Source: Prunus persica
Lineage: Eukaryota; Streptophyta; Magnoliopsida; Rosales; Rosaceae
Reading direction: 5' to 3'
NCBI RefSeq assembly: GCF_000346465.2
Contig: NC_034009.1
Span: forward strand, 11,311,651-11,375,650
DNA: 64,000 nt
Both the position numbers and the translations under genes were made by a program. Shown here one piece after another: positions 1-17,555 of this stretch. How positions within the stretch are numbered: position 1 is the stretch's first letter; each line of letters opens with the position of its first letter. The notes under the pieces were generated by a model. That model worked only from the letters and a program-made list of their open reading frames with translations, was not told the origin of the DNA and did no database searches.

Positions 1-356
1 GGAGAAGGAGTTTGGATTTAGCATGCCGGCATCATTAGCACGTGCATGCCAGCATCCACTTTTACAGGTAAATATTATGTTTATGTTGGTTTGACCAGAT
101 TTATTAGCTACTTATTCTGCAGTTCTGTTAACACATGAGTTCTGCAGGACCGTAAAGTCTTCATCACCCCAAATACAAAGCCTGGTAAAGAAATAATTTC
201 AAATTTGGTCAAAGCAGTCAAGGGCCAGGTACAGTCTCCTATTTCATTTTGTAAAGCTGGATTTATCTGTTTTGCAGATTTTTTAAGTGTCTTAAAAAAA
301 AACTTTTTGATAATAAAGAACAGATTTTTTTTTTCTGCAGTAGAAAAAACAGAAAT

Positions 357-394
<38 letters not shown>

Positions 395-1118
395 ATGCAT
401 GTATACTTTTTATTATTTTTCTTATCAGATATTTTGGGTGCCATTACTTCCAGCAAACTTTAGGTTGAGTTGGTTTTGATGTTATTTGAATTGTCCCTTA
501 GGCTGTGGAGAGAATTGGTAGATCAACTCTGAACGCTGATAAAATTCCAGATGATCTATTGGTTCTATCTTGTGAGGAAGATTATGAAATATGCGTGCCT
601 TTACTTGAAAAAGGTTAGTAGCAATCGTCGTTATGTCAAAAGTATCTATAGGAATAGAACTGATTGTTGTGGCACTGCTGTATACTTGCAGGAGCTGCAG
701 TTTACAGTTCAGAGCTACTATTGAATGGGATTGTTACTCAGAAGCTGGAGTTTGAAAGGTTGGTTTTATTTCCAGGGTATCACTTTTACTATCAGAGAAT
801 AATATCTTTTGTTCTGGTCGAGAGGGAAAATAACAGATTAAATGGATGTTTATAATTGTATTCAATTGGTTTCATCCTCTCCCACAAAATTTTATTTTAT
901 TTTAAAAAGATTATTGGTTTTGATTCCTAATGTTCATCCCTAGCTTGGCGAAGACTGGAGTTTATGTTTGATGGATTCTTAACCTTGTTTCCCTAACACA
1001 TTTTGCAAAAAAATTGGACAGGCATCTCCTCTTTTCCGATCAAGTTAAGAAAACCCGTTCTACCATATGGTTGAAGAAAGATGGCAATAAGTTCCTGCCT
1101 GTAACAAAAAATAAATAA
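1..1118 (+). CDS. BRCT-domain DNA-repair/checkpoint-type protein, 3' end only
   Basis: Partial gene whose 5' part lies outside the window. Five exons join in frame: 1-67, 148-228, 502-613, 692-758 and 1022-1118 (stop TAA). All introns are GT-AG. The encoded C-terminus contains DRKVFITPNTKPGKEII, then DDLLVLSCEEDYEICVPLLEKG, then a pattern ending in NGIVTQKLEFERHLLF. This resembles the last BRCT repeat of plant BRCT proteins compared with animal MDC1/PAXIP1, which bind phosphopeptides at DNA breaks in the nucleus. The family call rests on remembered similarity. The exon structure is seen directly. Strand and frame are secure because every junction keeps phase and the ORF ends at one stop. Number of BRCT repeats and full length cannot be judged from this fragment. 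Confidence 0.72.
361..392. repeat. (CT)16 microsatellite in a BRCT-gene intron
   Basis: Uninterrupted CT dinucleotide run inside the intron between 229 and 501. It makes a false leucine/serine-rich reading frame and is not coding. Likely length-polymorphic. Confidence 0.95.
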
Positions 1119-1504
1119 GGTGAAACATTTTTGTTTTCTCAGTTTCCCCTTTTCTCCTCCATATGGTCACCCATTTTTGTTAGCTGCTTTCCTAATTGAC
1201 TTGTTTTTTATTTTTTTCCTTTATTTTTTTTCATGTAAAAATATATATGCTGTGCATAAAAAGTGTAAATTTTTCCGTCTTTATTCTCCCCTATTTACTG
1301 GGTAATGTAGCTAGTTAGTGGTCAATGTTGCAAATCGTGTAATTTCAAACTTGATGTATCGAAGCCATGGTTCCTGGCACTAATCGATTACTTTACTTAA
1401 ACACAATTTGGTACCTTTAAAGGATTGAGCTCTCGTTTTCTCTCATGTAAGATGATATTAAATCATGGTATACATTATGGAGTTATGAAGAAGCAAACCC
1501 ACTA

Positions 1505-1655
1505 TTAGAATTCTATAGTTATGGCATTATCTAAGGCCCTTAGATGAGGTCTTATCTTTTAACTATTGGATCAAATTGATTAGCCGTTGGATTCACTTGT
1601 TAAGAGATATGACATCATCTAAGTGCCTTATATAAGGCCCTCACTATAGGACTTC
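1505..1655. mobile_element. MITE with about 60-bp terminal inverted repeats
   Basis: The left end (from about 1511, TTCTATAGTTATGGC) matches the reverse complement of the right end (ending near 1651) over roughly 60 bp, including a CTTAGATGA core in both arms. The 8-bp sequence ACCCACTA occurs on both sides (1497-1504 and 1656-1663) and is the likely target-site duplication. It lies in the 1119-1989 spacer between the convergent BRCT and RING-CH genes, where I see nothing else. Superfamily is uncertain (Mutator-like or hAT). Confidence 0.6.
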
Positions 1656-1989
1656 ACCCACTAAAGCTTGTTGAAACTTGTAGAGGGTTCGTCCTTCAAC
1701 CAACCCAAGATTTGACCATCTATTGGATCCTGATTAATGACCTTGATAATACTACCCACTAGGGGAAGAGATGAGGAAAATGGTGCACTTTTGCTCAGAA
1801 TTAAAATAAATAAATATAAAACAGCAAAAGCAATTGGCCAAAAAACTTGGATCTTACAGGCTTCATCTTTATATAATACAAAGCCCTGTATACTATTAGT
1901 TAAATTTGGCCTGAGTAATGGATGTACACTAATTTGTTAACAATTGGCCAACACAATGCAAGCGATTCCTTGTTTGTACCAGGATTCAG

Positions 1990-6085
<4,096 letters not shown>

Positions 6086-8143
6086 TGTTCTTATTAAAAA
6101 GATTACCCAGAAAATAAAAAAGAATAACAAATCTGAAACAGATACTGAGGAATGAAAGATTTAAGGAAATAGGGAGATTGATGATGAGCAGCGGAGGTTT
6201 TTTTATTTTTTAATTTTAATTTTAATAATAGGAAATGTTATAAGGAGGACGCTGGTCTGGTCCGGTCGCGTAGAAGATGACGCGAAATTTGTTTGATATC
6301 TCCAGAGGCTTTCTTCTCGTTGCCGCATTCACTTCCCCACTCGCGCTCTTTTTAGAAACTCTCTTACTCGCTTTTAAGGGCCCACTTCTTTCTTGCATAA
6401 TTTGCATTTGCATTTTCTTTTTCTTTCAATATGATATGTTCATTTTTTTTACCAAATAATTTGTTGGTGTGGTGATATTTTTCTTTCAAAATTAAAAATA
6501 TTCCAAGTTAATCGATGCATGAACATTAGAGTATCACCGTTGAATGATTCTGATTTTTAGCTTCTTAATGTTTTTTTTTTAATACAAGTGATAATATATA
6601 ACATACTATTAAGATATCACGAGGGTTTGAACTTGAGATCACTGATTTACAAGTTAATGTCATTCTCTACGAAATTCACTGATTTCTCATTGTTGAGTAA
6701 CACATACATAATTAAAAAAATATATGCAAATTTCGCATTATAATTCATAATTCAATACCTAAAAATACATGAATTAGATTAATTAATTAATAGCTGAAAG
6801 TATGTGGATTGCATCATTCATGAGATGAGGGCAACTATCCTACTTGATTGTAGTTATGAGTTGGCCCATCGCAATTAATTTCATCATCATCGTCGTCAAC
6901 ACCATTTGCAATTCATTCAACACACAAACGAAACAAAAGAAAAACAAAGCAGCACACAATGGATCTTTTCGCTACCAGCCTCCAACAAAAATCCATCAGT
7001 TATAGAATTGTTCACAAGCTAGCTATTATTCTCGTGTGCATAGCACTAGCAGAAATTCACATGCCATGGAAGAATCAGCTACACACCCTTCATTATTCAA
7101 TAATTATTTATTGAATAATGGGACAATAATCAACTCCACCATTCACGATTTGTTAAAAATTATAGGTTCACTTAGTGAGTAGACTAGAAATTCAAACTCA
7201 AGACATCGTTTAATATTGAGAAAAATCTTAGTACCAAATTAGCTATAAAATAAAACATTAAAATTGAGCATCGAGTTATAATTTGGGGTTGAGTTGTGTT
7301 TCACAAACTTAGCATATAATTTACGTGTTAAAGTTTAAGTCGGGTTATTTTTGGATGGGTTTGGATGGATCAAATCCAAGTTAAAGACGGTGATTTTTTG
7401 GATATTATCAAATGTAGTTTGATGCAGGCATGTGTTAGGTCAGTTGGTCAGGACAGTGAGCTAGGTCAGTTGAGATCCACCAAGGCAAAAATACTATAGA
7501 TGCAATATATAGAAGGGAAATTAATCCATTTTATTCTATTTATTCCAAGAAAAGGATTCAACAATCACTTAGCCAAAATCAAGTAACTTTTCATACGTTA
7601 TTGAATAGAAGTAGTGGTCAAATATGATCATTTTCTTCTTGAGAGCCTTTTACTATTTTTTATCATATGAGAGTTAGAATTAATTTCAGTTTATTTGGTT
7701 AGGGCAGTGAGCTCGTCCGCGTATATTCAAGTTCAAATTCTCCTCTCAGTAAAGTAGATTAATTTAGAATAGTTTAGACTATCGCTTGTATAAAAATTAA
7801 AAAAAAAATTAGTTCGACTTTATTTTATTTTTTGTTCAAATGTTGTTATAATTTTTACTTTTAAAATCGCACCTCTCCTTAAAAAAAACTGCAACCCAAA
7901 ACGCCAGGCCCATCTCGAAGTTCCTGAGTCCAAATCCAAACTCCAAAACGCAAAACTCTCTCGCAGGTAGAGAGACAGAGTCTTCTCCACCAGAACTCCG
8001 TCTACTCTTGAGCTGTGTAAATCTATACTCCCATTTTTGCCTTTTAATTCTTTAGCAAACATGCCCTTATTATAATATGCTTATTGAAATCGAACTTTTG
8101 ATTTTTTTTCTTTGGGTTCTGTATGTGTCGTTCTGTAGTGAAA
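6086..8143. other. Divergent intergenic region (RING-CH gene / 71-aa gene)
   Basis: Promoter-bearing spacer between two head-to-head genes. It contains 5' leader sequence of both, AT-rich DNA, a SINE-like fragment near 7.7 kb, and no open frame that looks like a protein. No individual promoter motif is clear enough to call. Confidence 0.6.
7694..7809 (+). mobile_element. tRNA-derived SINE fragment
   Basis: A tRNA-like head has an A-box-like TGGTTAGGGCAGTG and a B-box-like GTTCAAATTC at 7731-7740. A short body follows and the element ends in an A-rich tail at about 7798-7809. This arrangement is typical of plant SINEs transcribed by RNA polymerase III. No clear target duplication was found. 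Confidence 0.5.
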
Positions 8144-9284
8144 ATGAAGTTTCTGGACTGGTATGTAAAGATTGCCCTCGGGTCGGCTCTGATTGGAGCT
8201 TCCATGGAGTTTTTCATGATCAAAACCGGCTTCTGTGTGAGAACTCTCCTTTTCACTCCTTTCCATCTTTACCCAAATGCTTCTTTCTCCTGATTACTAT
8301 TGCTTTGCTGCCTATTATTTCTTCTTCCTTTTTTTTTTGGGGGGGGTGCAAGTGTCTATCTACCCCTGATATTTATAACTGGAGTTTGCAATTAACTGTT
8401 TGGTAGAGGATTAAGTTCATCTTAAATTTAGATTTTTTTCCCCTTCTTAGAATTGATTAGATTGTGATTGTATGGTGCAAATTCATGTAATTTGATAAAT
8501 ATTACAGGGTTGTTCATAACTGTTATAATGTATGAAAGCAAAACATCAGACTTGTATTAGGGAATTTTGAAATTGGCTGAGATGGCATTATATGTGCATT
8601 TCTATATTCAATGTTAGATATAAATAATATTGGTGGTTGAACTGAACTTAGATGAGGTTTCACATTGACACGGTTTTTATTGATTTTTTGGACCCTTTGT
8701 ATTGGCACTTTTGTTGGTGCTGGTTATTCCCACTTGGAGTTCGAACTTGGGGAACAACAGTTTCCACTAAATATTTCCTTTGATCTGTGTTGCTCCCCAT
8801 TTGAGCCCTTGTTGCAGTGCACTTGGACTATGGTTGGGCCCTCTAAGTTGTCCTTGGCCACCTCTACCCTCTTCTCACCTCAAGTGTCTCCTGTCCTAAC
8901 CATTTGTTTTTCTTTCAGCAAAAGAACAAACACAAAAAAAAAAATATCCACTCTCTTTTGGCCCATCTTTACAAGAAACTAGTTACCTTTACATGTTAAT
9001 GTTGTTTCTAACAAATGTCCACTTTTGTTGCTTGGCTTCATCTAGTCGAATTGTTCTGTGCCACATTTACCAAAAGGGTGCCTATTGCATTCTCTCTTAT
9101 CATTTTGATTTTGTTGTTGCACAATCTAATTCTTAGCCACACTCTTTCTATGCGGGCAGATGACAAAGTAACTGTTTTGGAGTCAGAGAAACGGGCTTGG
9201 GAGAATTCACCGGAGGCTCAGGCAATCAGAGATGCTCTGAATCCTTGGAAAAATCGTGATGCAGAAGCGAGGAAAGAATCCTAA
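8144..9284 (+). CDS. Conserved 71-residue single-pass membrane protein (possible mitochondrial)
   Basis: Two exons, 8144-8234 and 9160-9284, joined through a split tyrosine codon (GT donor at 8235, CAG acceptor ending 9159). The product begins MKFLDWYVKIALGSALIGAS and continues into a YDKVTVLESEKRAWENSP pattern. It has one hydrophobic N-terminal helix, a Lys/Glu-rich amphipathic part and a PEAQAIRDALNPW motif. I recall near-identical 70-90 residue proteins across land plants, some of them reported in membrane preparations of mitochondrial complex I. That function is recollection, not something visible here. The short first exon is easily missed; the ORF reading back upstream of 9160 is intronic. 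The intron (8235-9159) contains only AT-rich sequence. Confidence 0.72.
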
Positions 9285-11378
9285 GTTGGATGGTAGCATG
9301 TTCATAAGGTTTGTTTAGTATTGCATGTTAGTAGTGGGAATCTAAAGTACTTTGTACAATGCAATCCATTTGCTTGGTACGACATACAATATCAAGAACT
9401 GTGACTGTTTATAGTCGTGATGCAATTGAGGATTCACAGTTGCTAGCGGACTCTAATTGACTGTCTTGTTAGTTAGTGTTTTCCTATTTTTCCACAACTT
9501 ATGGCTGGTTCATGATCCTAAACCATTTTTGTTGGGGTGTCATCTGCCTTGTGTTGTTTCAATATCTGTATTAGTATCTATAATAGTAATACAGATCACA
9601 GATTTTAATCTTTTGACTTGGCCATTGGTTTCCACGATTGATTGATTTGGACTAATATCTCTACGAAGTAGGAATGGTAGCTGATAGTATTAGAATCTGT
9701 TTATGAGCTCAGCTTGAACTATGCCTGGAAAGTGAATATAACCTCTGATATTTGACAGCATGAGATAATTGAATTTTGAATATCTTGTTTATCATGGTAA
9801 AACATCTGATTCTAGTTTTTATTTTAACTCCATACTGCACAAGATTTTCTGTAAACAGGTTTGGTATATCAAAAAACTGAACAGTGTTTTTGTGACTCTG
9901 CAGGAAGAAGATAACATTATTAGCATGGGATCATTCTGAAAATACTGACAAGAAATTTCACTGTTTCTTCTGAGTAGAACAAAGTGAGAGATGACCTTGA
10001 TCAACCTGAAACTTATTTCATTCCTCCGATTTCTGTAATTTCTATTCTTGTTGTCCTGGTTACTTGATCAACAATTTTGATTAATATGTTCATGTAGCCT
10101 TTTCGATTGGTTCTTGTAAGCAACTACAGTTCCGAATGATTGAAAAAAAAGTTCTGTTACTCGTAAACCTTTAGCATGTGTGCCATGGCTATGAAGCTAA
10201 AACCTTTGCGCCATGGAAGAATAGCTTGTACTATCTGGCCGACATTTTTATTGCCTCTCTAAGTAAATTCAGGGTGTTCAATCAACCTGACTGTTGCTTT
10301 GATAATTGCTACTAGTAAAGGAGAAAAACTTGTATGCCCTGGTTGTATGCACAGGTTGTCTCTACCTCTCTCTCCTCACGTGACTTGTTTTTGTACAACT
10401 CATAATGTGCGGCGACTTTGTAATGCGCTAAAATGAAATTGGAAATTGAGTGGCTAAAATTTTGTCAAGTAGTCAATAAAACTAGTCACTTACCAACCTC
10501 ATAAATTTAAAGCCACACGATATCTTGAAGATGTAAGAAACAACACGTCCTGAACTTAAAAACAATTCTAAAAGATCATATGAAAGCGTGGTAGCTTGAC
10601 ACTGAAAACGGGAGTCGGAACACTTGAATGCTTGTCGGCATACCCCAAGATTTGGCAGTGCGTTTTCAATAATCTATAATTTACTTTTGTGCTAATGGAA
10701 ATTAGCACCTGAGCTTAGGGAGTAGGTTAGCTAGTCAGATAATGAACCATTAAATTGATTATCAATTTGTCCAAATTAAAAATTAAAAAAATTGGTATTG
10801 GTTATCAATTTATCCAAACAAAAAAAAAATTGGGATTATCAAACCCACTTTAAAAATAATCATGAATATGAGTCCTTCGTTCCGTTGCTGTTTATTAGTG
10901 CCTTTACCGGTATCTATTAATCAATAATAAATATCATGTATCATATTTATCGATCACATCATTCATTATATTTTTCACGTGAATAAAATTTATCTGCACA
11001 AATGAATTATATCATGCAGACAACAATTTGATTAGATTTAAAATTAATTGGCAATGGAAAGAGAAATCCAAAATCTTATGCGCAAGATTTTATTTTATTT
11101 TTTAAGTCCAAAATGAACAGTTTGGGAAAGATGAGTGGATGGATGACAGAACCCACCACCAAATTGGAATGTCAAGCGAGAACCTACCACATTTTGACCA
11201 AATAGGAGTGAGAAGTGCGTTTTGTCACTGTTGCATCTACAAACAGGGAAAAAAAAAAAGAGGAGTTTTTGAACTATGGCCCTATAAGAAAGAAGCATTG
11301 CATAGGCAAAGATCAAAACACACCTAAATTTAACTACCACAGAGTAAATATTCAATTCAATGAAAAGCAGTGAAGATT
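9285..11378. other. Intergenic region, no gene recognised
   Basis: Begins with the probable 3' untranslated region of the 71-residue protein gene. The rest is AT-rich with A-runs and degenerate AT repeats near 10.74-10.85 kb. No coding pattern, RNA gene or intact transposon was recognised. The last roughly 200 bases probably hold the promoter and leader of the next gene. Confidence 0.5.
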
Positions 11379-11798
11379 ATGGATTGCAAGGAGGGTTTTG
11401 TTGATGTGTCTTGCTTCTTTCTATGGGAAGGCAGTGCAGATTCAGAGGCAGATCATCACACTGGCCCTCTGAATGCAAACAACAGCTCTAAAATAGAAAT
11501 AGCACTTGAAGCTGAGGATGCAGAGTCATGCAGCTCTGGCACACTTAGTGATCATGCATTTGGTGCTTGTGAGGCTCTTGATAGTTATTGTAAGAATGCC
11601 GAAGAGCGTCAGCAGAGTCGGTGTAGTAGCAAGGTGGGGCTGCAGTCAGATGCAGGCTCAGGTTATGAGGAAGATGAAGAAGAAGAAGTGGAATCAAAGA
11701 TGGTTTGTCATGTTAACAAAAGCATGGATGAGATGGAGGAGGATAGGCTCTTTTGGGAGACTTGCATGGCAGTAGGGTACCCATCATCAAGTCCTTAA
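11379..11798 (+). CDS. Acidic plant-specific hypothetical protein, 139 aa
   Basis: Single open frame starting at the ATG of MDCKEGFVDVSC. The frame is open a little upstream (to 11370) but without an ATG, so an upstream exon is possible. The protein is Ser- and acid-rich with an EEDEEEEVESK tract near residue 100, then MDEMEEDRLFWETCMAVGYP at the C-terminus. No domain, signal peptide or membrane segment is visible. The C-terminal tryptophan-containing motif looks like a conserved short linear motif. Codon use and the conserved-looking end make it a believable gene, but no function is recognised. Confidence 0.55.
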   Translation: MDCKEGFVDVSCFFLWEGSADSEADHHTGPLNANNSSKIEIALEAEDAESCSSGTLSDHAFGACEALDSYCKNAEERQQSRCSSKVGLQSDAGSGYEEDEEEEVESKMVCHVNKSMDEMEEDRLFWETCMAVGYPSSSP

Positions 11799-13486
11799 TT
11801 TGTAATTACTTTTGATTGTATACCTCCTCTGTCTTTCTTAATTATTAGAGACATAATTTAAGTTTCGTCCAAAGATGCATGAGATATTACAGTTAGATAT
11901 TGTTAAGATTTTTGAGAGACGGTCCAGTAGCTCACTACGACCAATTGTTTTATCAAGTTTTCGGTGGAGATTTCGTCATCCTCTGTCATTGTTCATAGGC
12001 TTTAGAAGCATACATAATTTAAGTTTTGTGTTAAAGATGTAGAGAAAATGTCTTAAGGTGTGTTTGCATGCCCTTTCTGGAGCTTTCATCAGTGATCTAT
12101 GTAACTGTGATTATATATGTCCAATTAAGAAAGATGTATCCTTGCCATTGTGTTTTGGATAGAGTTTTATGCACTACTCTTACCTTTTGGTTGAAGATTT
12201 ATTGGAGTTTCTCAGGCGCCATCCAAAAAAAAAATAAAGAAGTTCTCGAAGGTTTGATTATTCGGAAGCTATATATCCTCAAACCAAAGAGAACCCCCTG
12301 CATATATTACGCTTTGAATGAAAGTGATTTGGAGTTCAATCCATAAGGTATGCTTTGGCGGCATCTATATCTTCCCCTGAAGCAAATGCGGCCACTACGG
12401 AAGTAAAAGAAAAACATCACAAGAGTAATTAACTTAAATTAATTGACTATTATTTGGTTTTCGTGGTAGCTATCTCCATTTAATTTGAGAAAATTTAACG
12501 TTCGACTCACATGAATATAAGAAGATTTGTTGGTATAAAAGTCCCACGAAATTCGTATACCCTTTGAATCCTAAAAGAGTAAATTGATTATATACCAAAT
12601 CGCATGGTATCGCAAAATTCATTTCCAGATTTTAGTGGATCCTTGTTCAAATGGAAGTGTGAACATGGGTAAAGAAAAAAACAAGCCGTCCTTATAATAT
12701 AATGGTTATGGCCGTCCAGGTTTATCTGAAACAGAGACCCAACCATTTGCTTTCTTTTTACTCTCCCTCATTTGTGCACAGATCTCTCCAAAAACATACA
12801 TTGAAATTAATTATATATTTGTATATTTAATTAGTATCACTATGCCATTGCCAGCCATCATGAATGTTATGTCTTCTGTAAGGCAACAACAGAAGACAAC
12901 CAAGATAGTCGACCTAGGGACGTGCAAAATCATGTACTTAATTATATGTAAGAAGCAAGACCTTGAACTACGTTGCAACATTGAAATTTTGTCACCTAAC
13001 TAAGTTCAATCGCATGTAGTAATGTAAATTAATAATTGCAAATGTCAAACTCATTAAGATATTTGCGCTCATGTTCACTTCATGAATCGAGGATGTTAGG
13101 AATATAGAAGAGAAGGAATGAGTACAAGATCAACTGCTCTTTTCTAATCAATCTACTTCCGAGATTTTTCAAGTATTGGATTATATATAGATTTTAACGT
13201 GGAACCTAGATAGTTTTTTTACTCCTTATGCGTTAGTATTGAACTATACATAAATTCTTATACTCATTAAAGGTAACCCATTTCTTTTGGTCAAAGCCTT
13301 GGTTCAATGAAGCAAGGGGCAAATGATTAATTAGTAGTTGACTTAGCCAATCATATACTTCAATTATTCAAAATATATCATGAAGAGCATTACCCTTAGA
13401 AAAGAGAACATTCAAATAGGTTTTGAATGGATTAATTATAGCACAAGGAAACCAAGAATCAACTTCGAAAATGGGTTTGCGACTAC
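11799..13486. other. Intergenic region upstream of the peroxidase
   Basis: AT-rich spacer with no convincing ORF; the short frames at 12.07-12.35 kb lack protein-like composition. The last part, up to the TATA box at 13487, is the peroxidase promoter. Confidence 0.5.
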
Positions 13487-13496
13487 TATATATATA
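13487..13496 (+). promoter_or_regulatory. TATA box of the peroxidase gene
   Basis: TATATATATA lies 98 bp upstream of the peroxidase ATG at 13585, a normal plant spacing with a short leader. Confidence 0.6.
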
Positions 13497-13584
13497 GAGT
13501 CTTGCTGCTTTTGAGATTGCATATTCATTCAGCTAGCAGAAAACAAACATTGGCATTGCTTCCTGCAAGACCATACTCAAAATC

Positions 13585-15133
<1,549 letters not shown>

Positions 15134-15700
15134 GATTAAGATATCTTCATTAATTATATGGTCTATTATTAATTGTCACCTCTGTAATGTCATATAGTTT
15201 GCTCTTTTTTCTTTTTTCTAATGGGAATAAATAGGTAGGGGCTTGGTCGTTGCAACTCAACAAAAAGCTGTAACACTCGATCGAACTTAATAAAATAAAC
15301 ATCCTAGAAAAGGGTATATTTATAGTTTTCGAAAATTGTTGCATAGAGATATTTTGATCTAAATGACGTTATTTGTATCATATTTACTGATCGCATTACT
15401 GATTATATCTCTAATATTAGAAAGAGTAATCAGCAATATGATCAGTGTTGATGCGTCACAGTTTTAATTTGCAAAGAGAATTTAGCGGTTGTATGGCCAC
15501 CAGGGCAAAGAGATTTTCCGACCAAGGAAGAGGGGCAAAGAGAATTAATATTAACCGCTTTTACCAAACTCACTCACGTGCAAAAAAAAAAATTACCGAA
15601 CTGCCTTTTCACTCTCAAAGGCCAAAGGCAATATCGTTTCCCTTAATTTCCCCTGCATGGTTAATTTGCATGTTGTGCCTCCTCCTCACCAACACTGTCA
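15134..15700. other. Short intergenic region
   Basis: 3' flank of the peroxidase and promoter/leader of the metal-binding gene. No TATA box, gene or repeat stands out. Confidence 0.5.
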
Positions 15701-16263
15701 ATGGGAAAGAAGAAGAATAAAAATGATCAAGAAGCCAAAGTAAGATTCTATATTTCCAATTATTTCACCATTAAAATCCAAATTCAAAATTACAAAATTA
15801 ATTATTACATTTCTTAATTATATATATATAGGTAATTGTGGCAGAATTCAGCGTCTCAATGCACTGTAATGCATGTGAAAGAACCGTTGCTAAAACTCTT
15901 TCCAAACTCAAAGGTAAATTACTTGTACAATTCGATCTTCATCTCTTCTTAAACATATGATTATTTTATTTAATTTTGTGGGTTAATTCATTAGGGGTGG
16001 AGAAGTTTACGACAGACATGAACAAGCACAAGGTTGTTGTGACAGGGAAGATGGACCCACAAAAGGTTTTGAAGAAACTGAGGAAGAAGACGGGCAAGAA
16101 AGTAGAGATTGTGGTTGACAAGGAAGAAAAACCAAACGATGCTTCTGATGACGGCAATTTGGCAAAACCAAATGTTTATCCAAACTTTTTTGACTGTTGC
16201 AAAGAGACTGATATTCTAATGATGTTTAGTGATGAGAACCCTAATGCTTGTTGCATAATGTAA
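15701..16263 (+). CDS. Heavy-metal-associated isoprenylated plant protein (HIPP)
   Basis: Three exons, 15701-15739, 15832-15913 and 15995-16263, give 129 residues. A lysine-rich N-terminus is followed by an HMA (ferredoxin-like copper-chaperone) fold. Its metal-binding CxxC is C25-N-A-C28 within SMHCNAC, followed by a lysine-rich KVLKKLRKKTGKKVEIV strand. The protein ends in CCIM, a CaaX box for farnesylation or geranylgeranylation, so it should be membrane attached after processing. HIPPs bind copper, zinc or cadmium and act in metal homeostasis and stress. A single HMA domain with a CaaX end defines the family. Intron positions around the CxxC exon are typical. Confidence 0.88.
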
Positions 16264-17555
16264 CAAAAGATCAAAATTTATCATGCGTCATCCGTCCGTC
16301 TCTCACAGAAATAACACAAAATTTATAAATTCTTTGAAGTTTAAGATGTGAGGTCCTATTTGTGGGTCTCGCATCCGCACTTGTGACAGATGGATGAAAT
16401 AAGCCATTCCATTTATGCAAGGTTTTTTTTTTTTTTAAGGCACACAAATCATTTTGTTTATTTAATATTGAGGTGGGCAATAATTTGTTTGCAGGATATA
16501 AGGTGAAATAATGCATTGGTGGTTGGTTTCCATATGCGGTGGCCTTTTTCAATGTTGTATTATTTGCTTTCATTTTCTAATGAATAAGGCAATGTGGCCT
16601 AACATTTTCTATTTATTTTTTTTGACTAACTATTTTGGAGATATGTCAATTCATGACATATAATTGGAGAGGTGGGGATATATACTTCGTTTTATCAGTT
16701 GGGTATGTATGTGCTTGCTTTGGCAAGACATGAAAAGTACTAATAAAATGTGGTTTCACACCACTCACCACTAACTAGTCTCCTCCTGCCTACATATCGA
16801 ATGTTGTCTTGTGCCAAAGCCTATATGGAATTGACATCTTTCTTTCTAGTGCCCCTCTTTGGCTTTGGCTCTTGACTTTAAAACAAATAATTCCACAACC
16901 TAATCTCTCTCTCTCTCTCTCTCCCTCTCTCAAAGTGTCAGCATCTGAGTACAGTGGGATGCATTATGACAAATGCAATGCATGTGAAATTTTCCAGCAC
17001 CGACCCACCAACCTCTTGGTTGTGACAGATTTTACAGATTGCGGAGTTGATCATATCTCAAACATTTGTAGTACTAGTACTTCATCAAACAATAAGCACC
17101 ATGATACATGCACCATTCACATTCACCGTCAACAAGAAGCAGCCAGCATTATTTCATATATACCAGAAAAGTAAACAATATTTCCCCCTTGTTCCTCTCT
17201 TTCCAGTGTCCTTCAATAATATTTTGCAGATCTAGCTTTTGTTTATTGGCATAATGGTTAAGCAATGAGGTAGCCAAGTGCTTGGCAACTCAGAATTGGA
17301 ATTGCAAACATGAAAAAGACTTCAAAAGCTTTCTTTTAGTCTGCAAATCAATTCTTGCATTTATAGGACATGCTAAAATCTCTGGGAACTCAACTAGTTT
17401 GAGCTGGTAATTGATGTACTGGATTGGTTAGGTTGCCTTCAGCTAATGCCGCTCTTGCTCAAATATGCTACTTTATACAGATGGGGAAACTAAATATAAA
17501 TCATTACAGTTTTGGTTTTGTATACAGTGAAAAACGGGAACTCTTTAGTTTCCCT
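16264..17555. other. Intergenic region between convergent HIPP and DXS genes
   Basis: Holds both 3' untranslated regions, a CT-rich run at 16904-16930 and AT-rich sequence. Frames in this stretch (for example 16809-17174) look like low-complexity noise. Confidence 0.5.

Noticed and set aside
205..468. Frame through the (CT)n tract
   Set aside because: It crosses an intron of the BRCT gene and its Leu/Ser run is microsatellite translation.
8077..8406. 109-codon frame overlapping exon 1 of the 71-aa protein
   Set aside because: Out of frame with the conserved exon and runs into the intron.
16809..17174. 121-codon frame after the HIPP gene
   Set aside because: Low-complexity (LSLSLS from a CT run), no homology pattern, lies in 3' flanking DNA.
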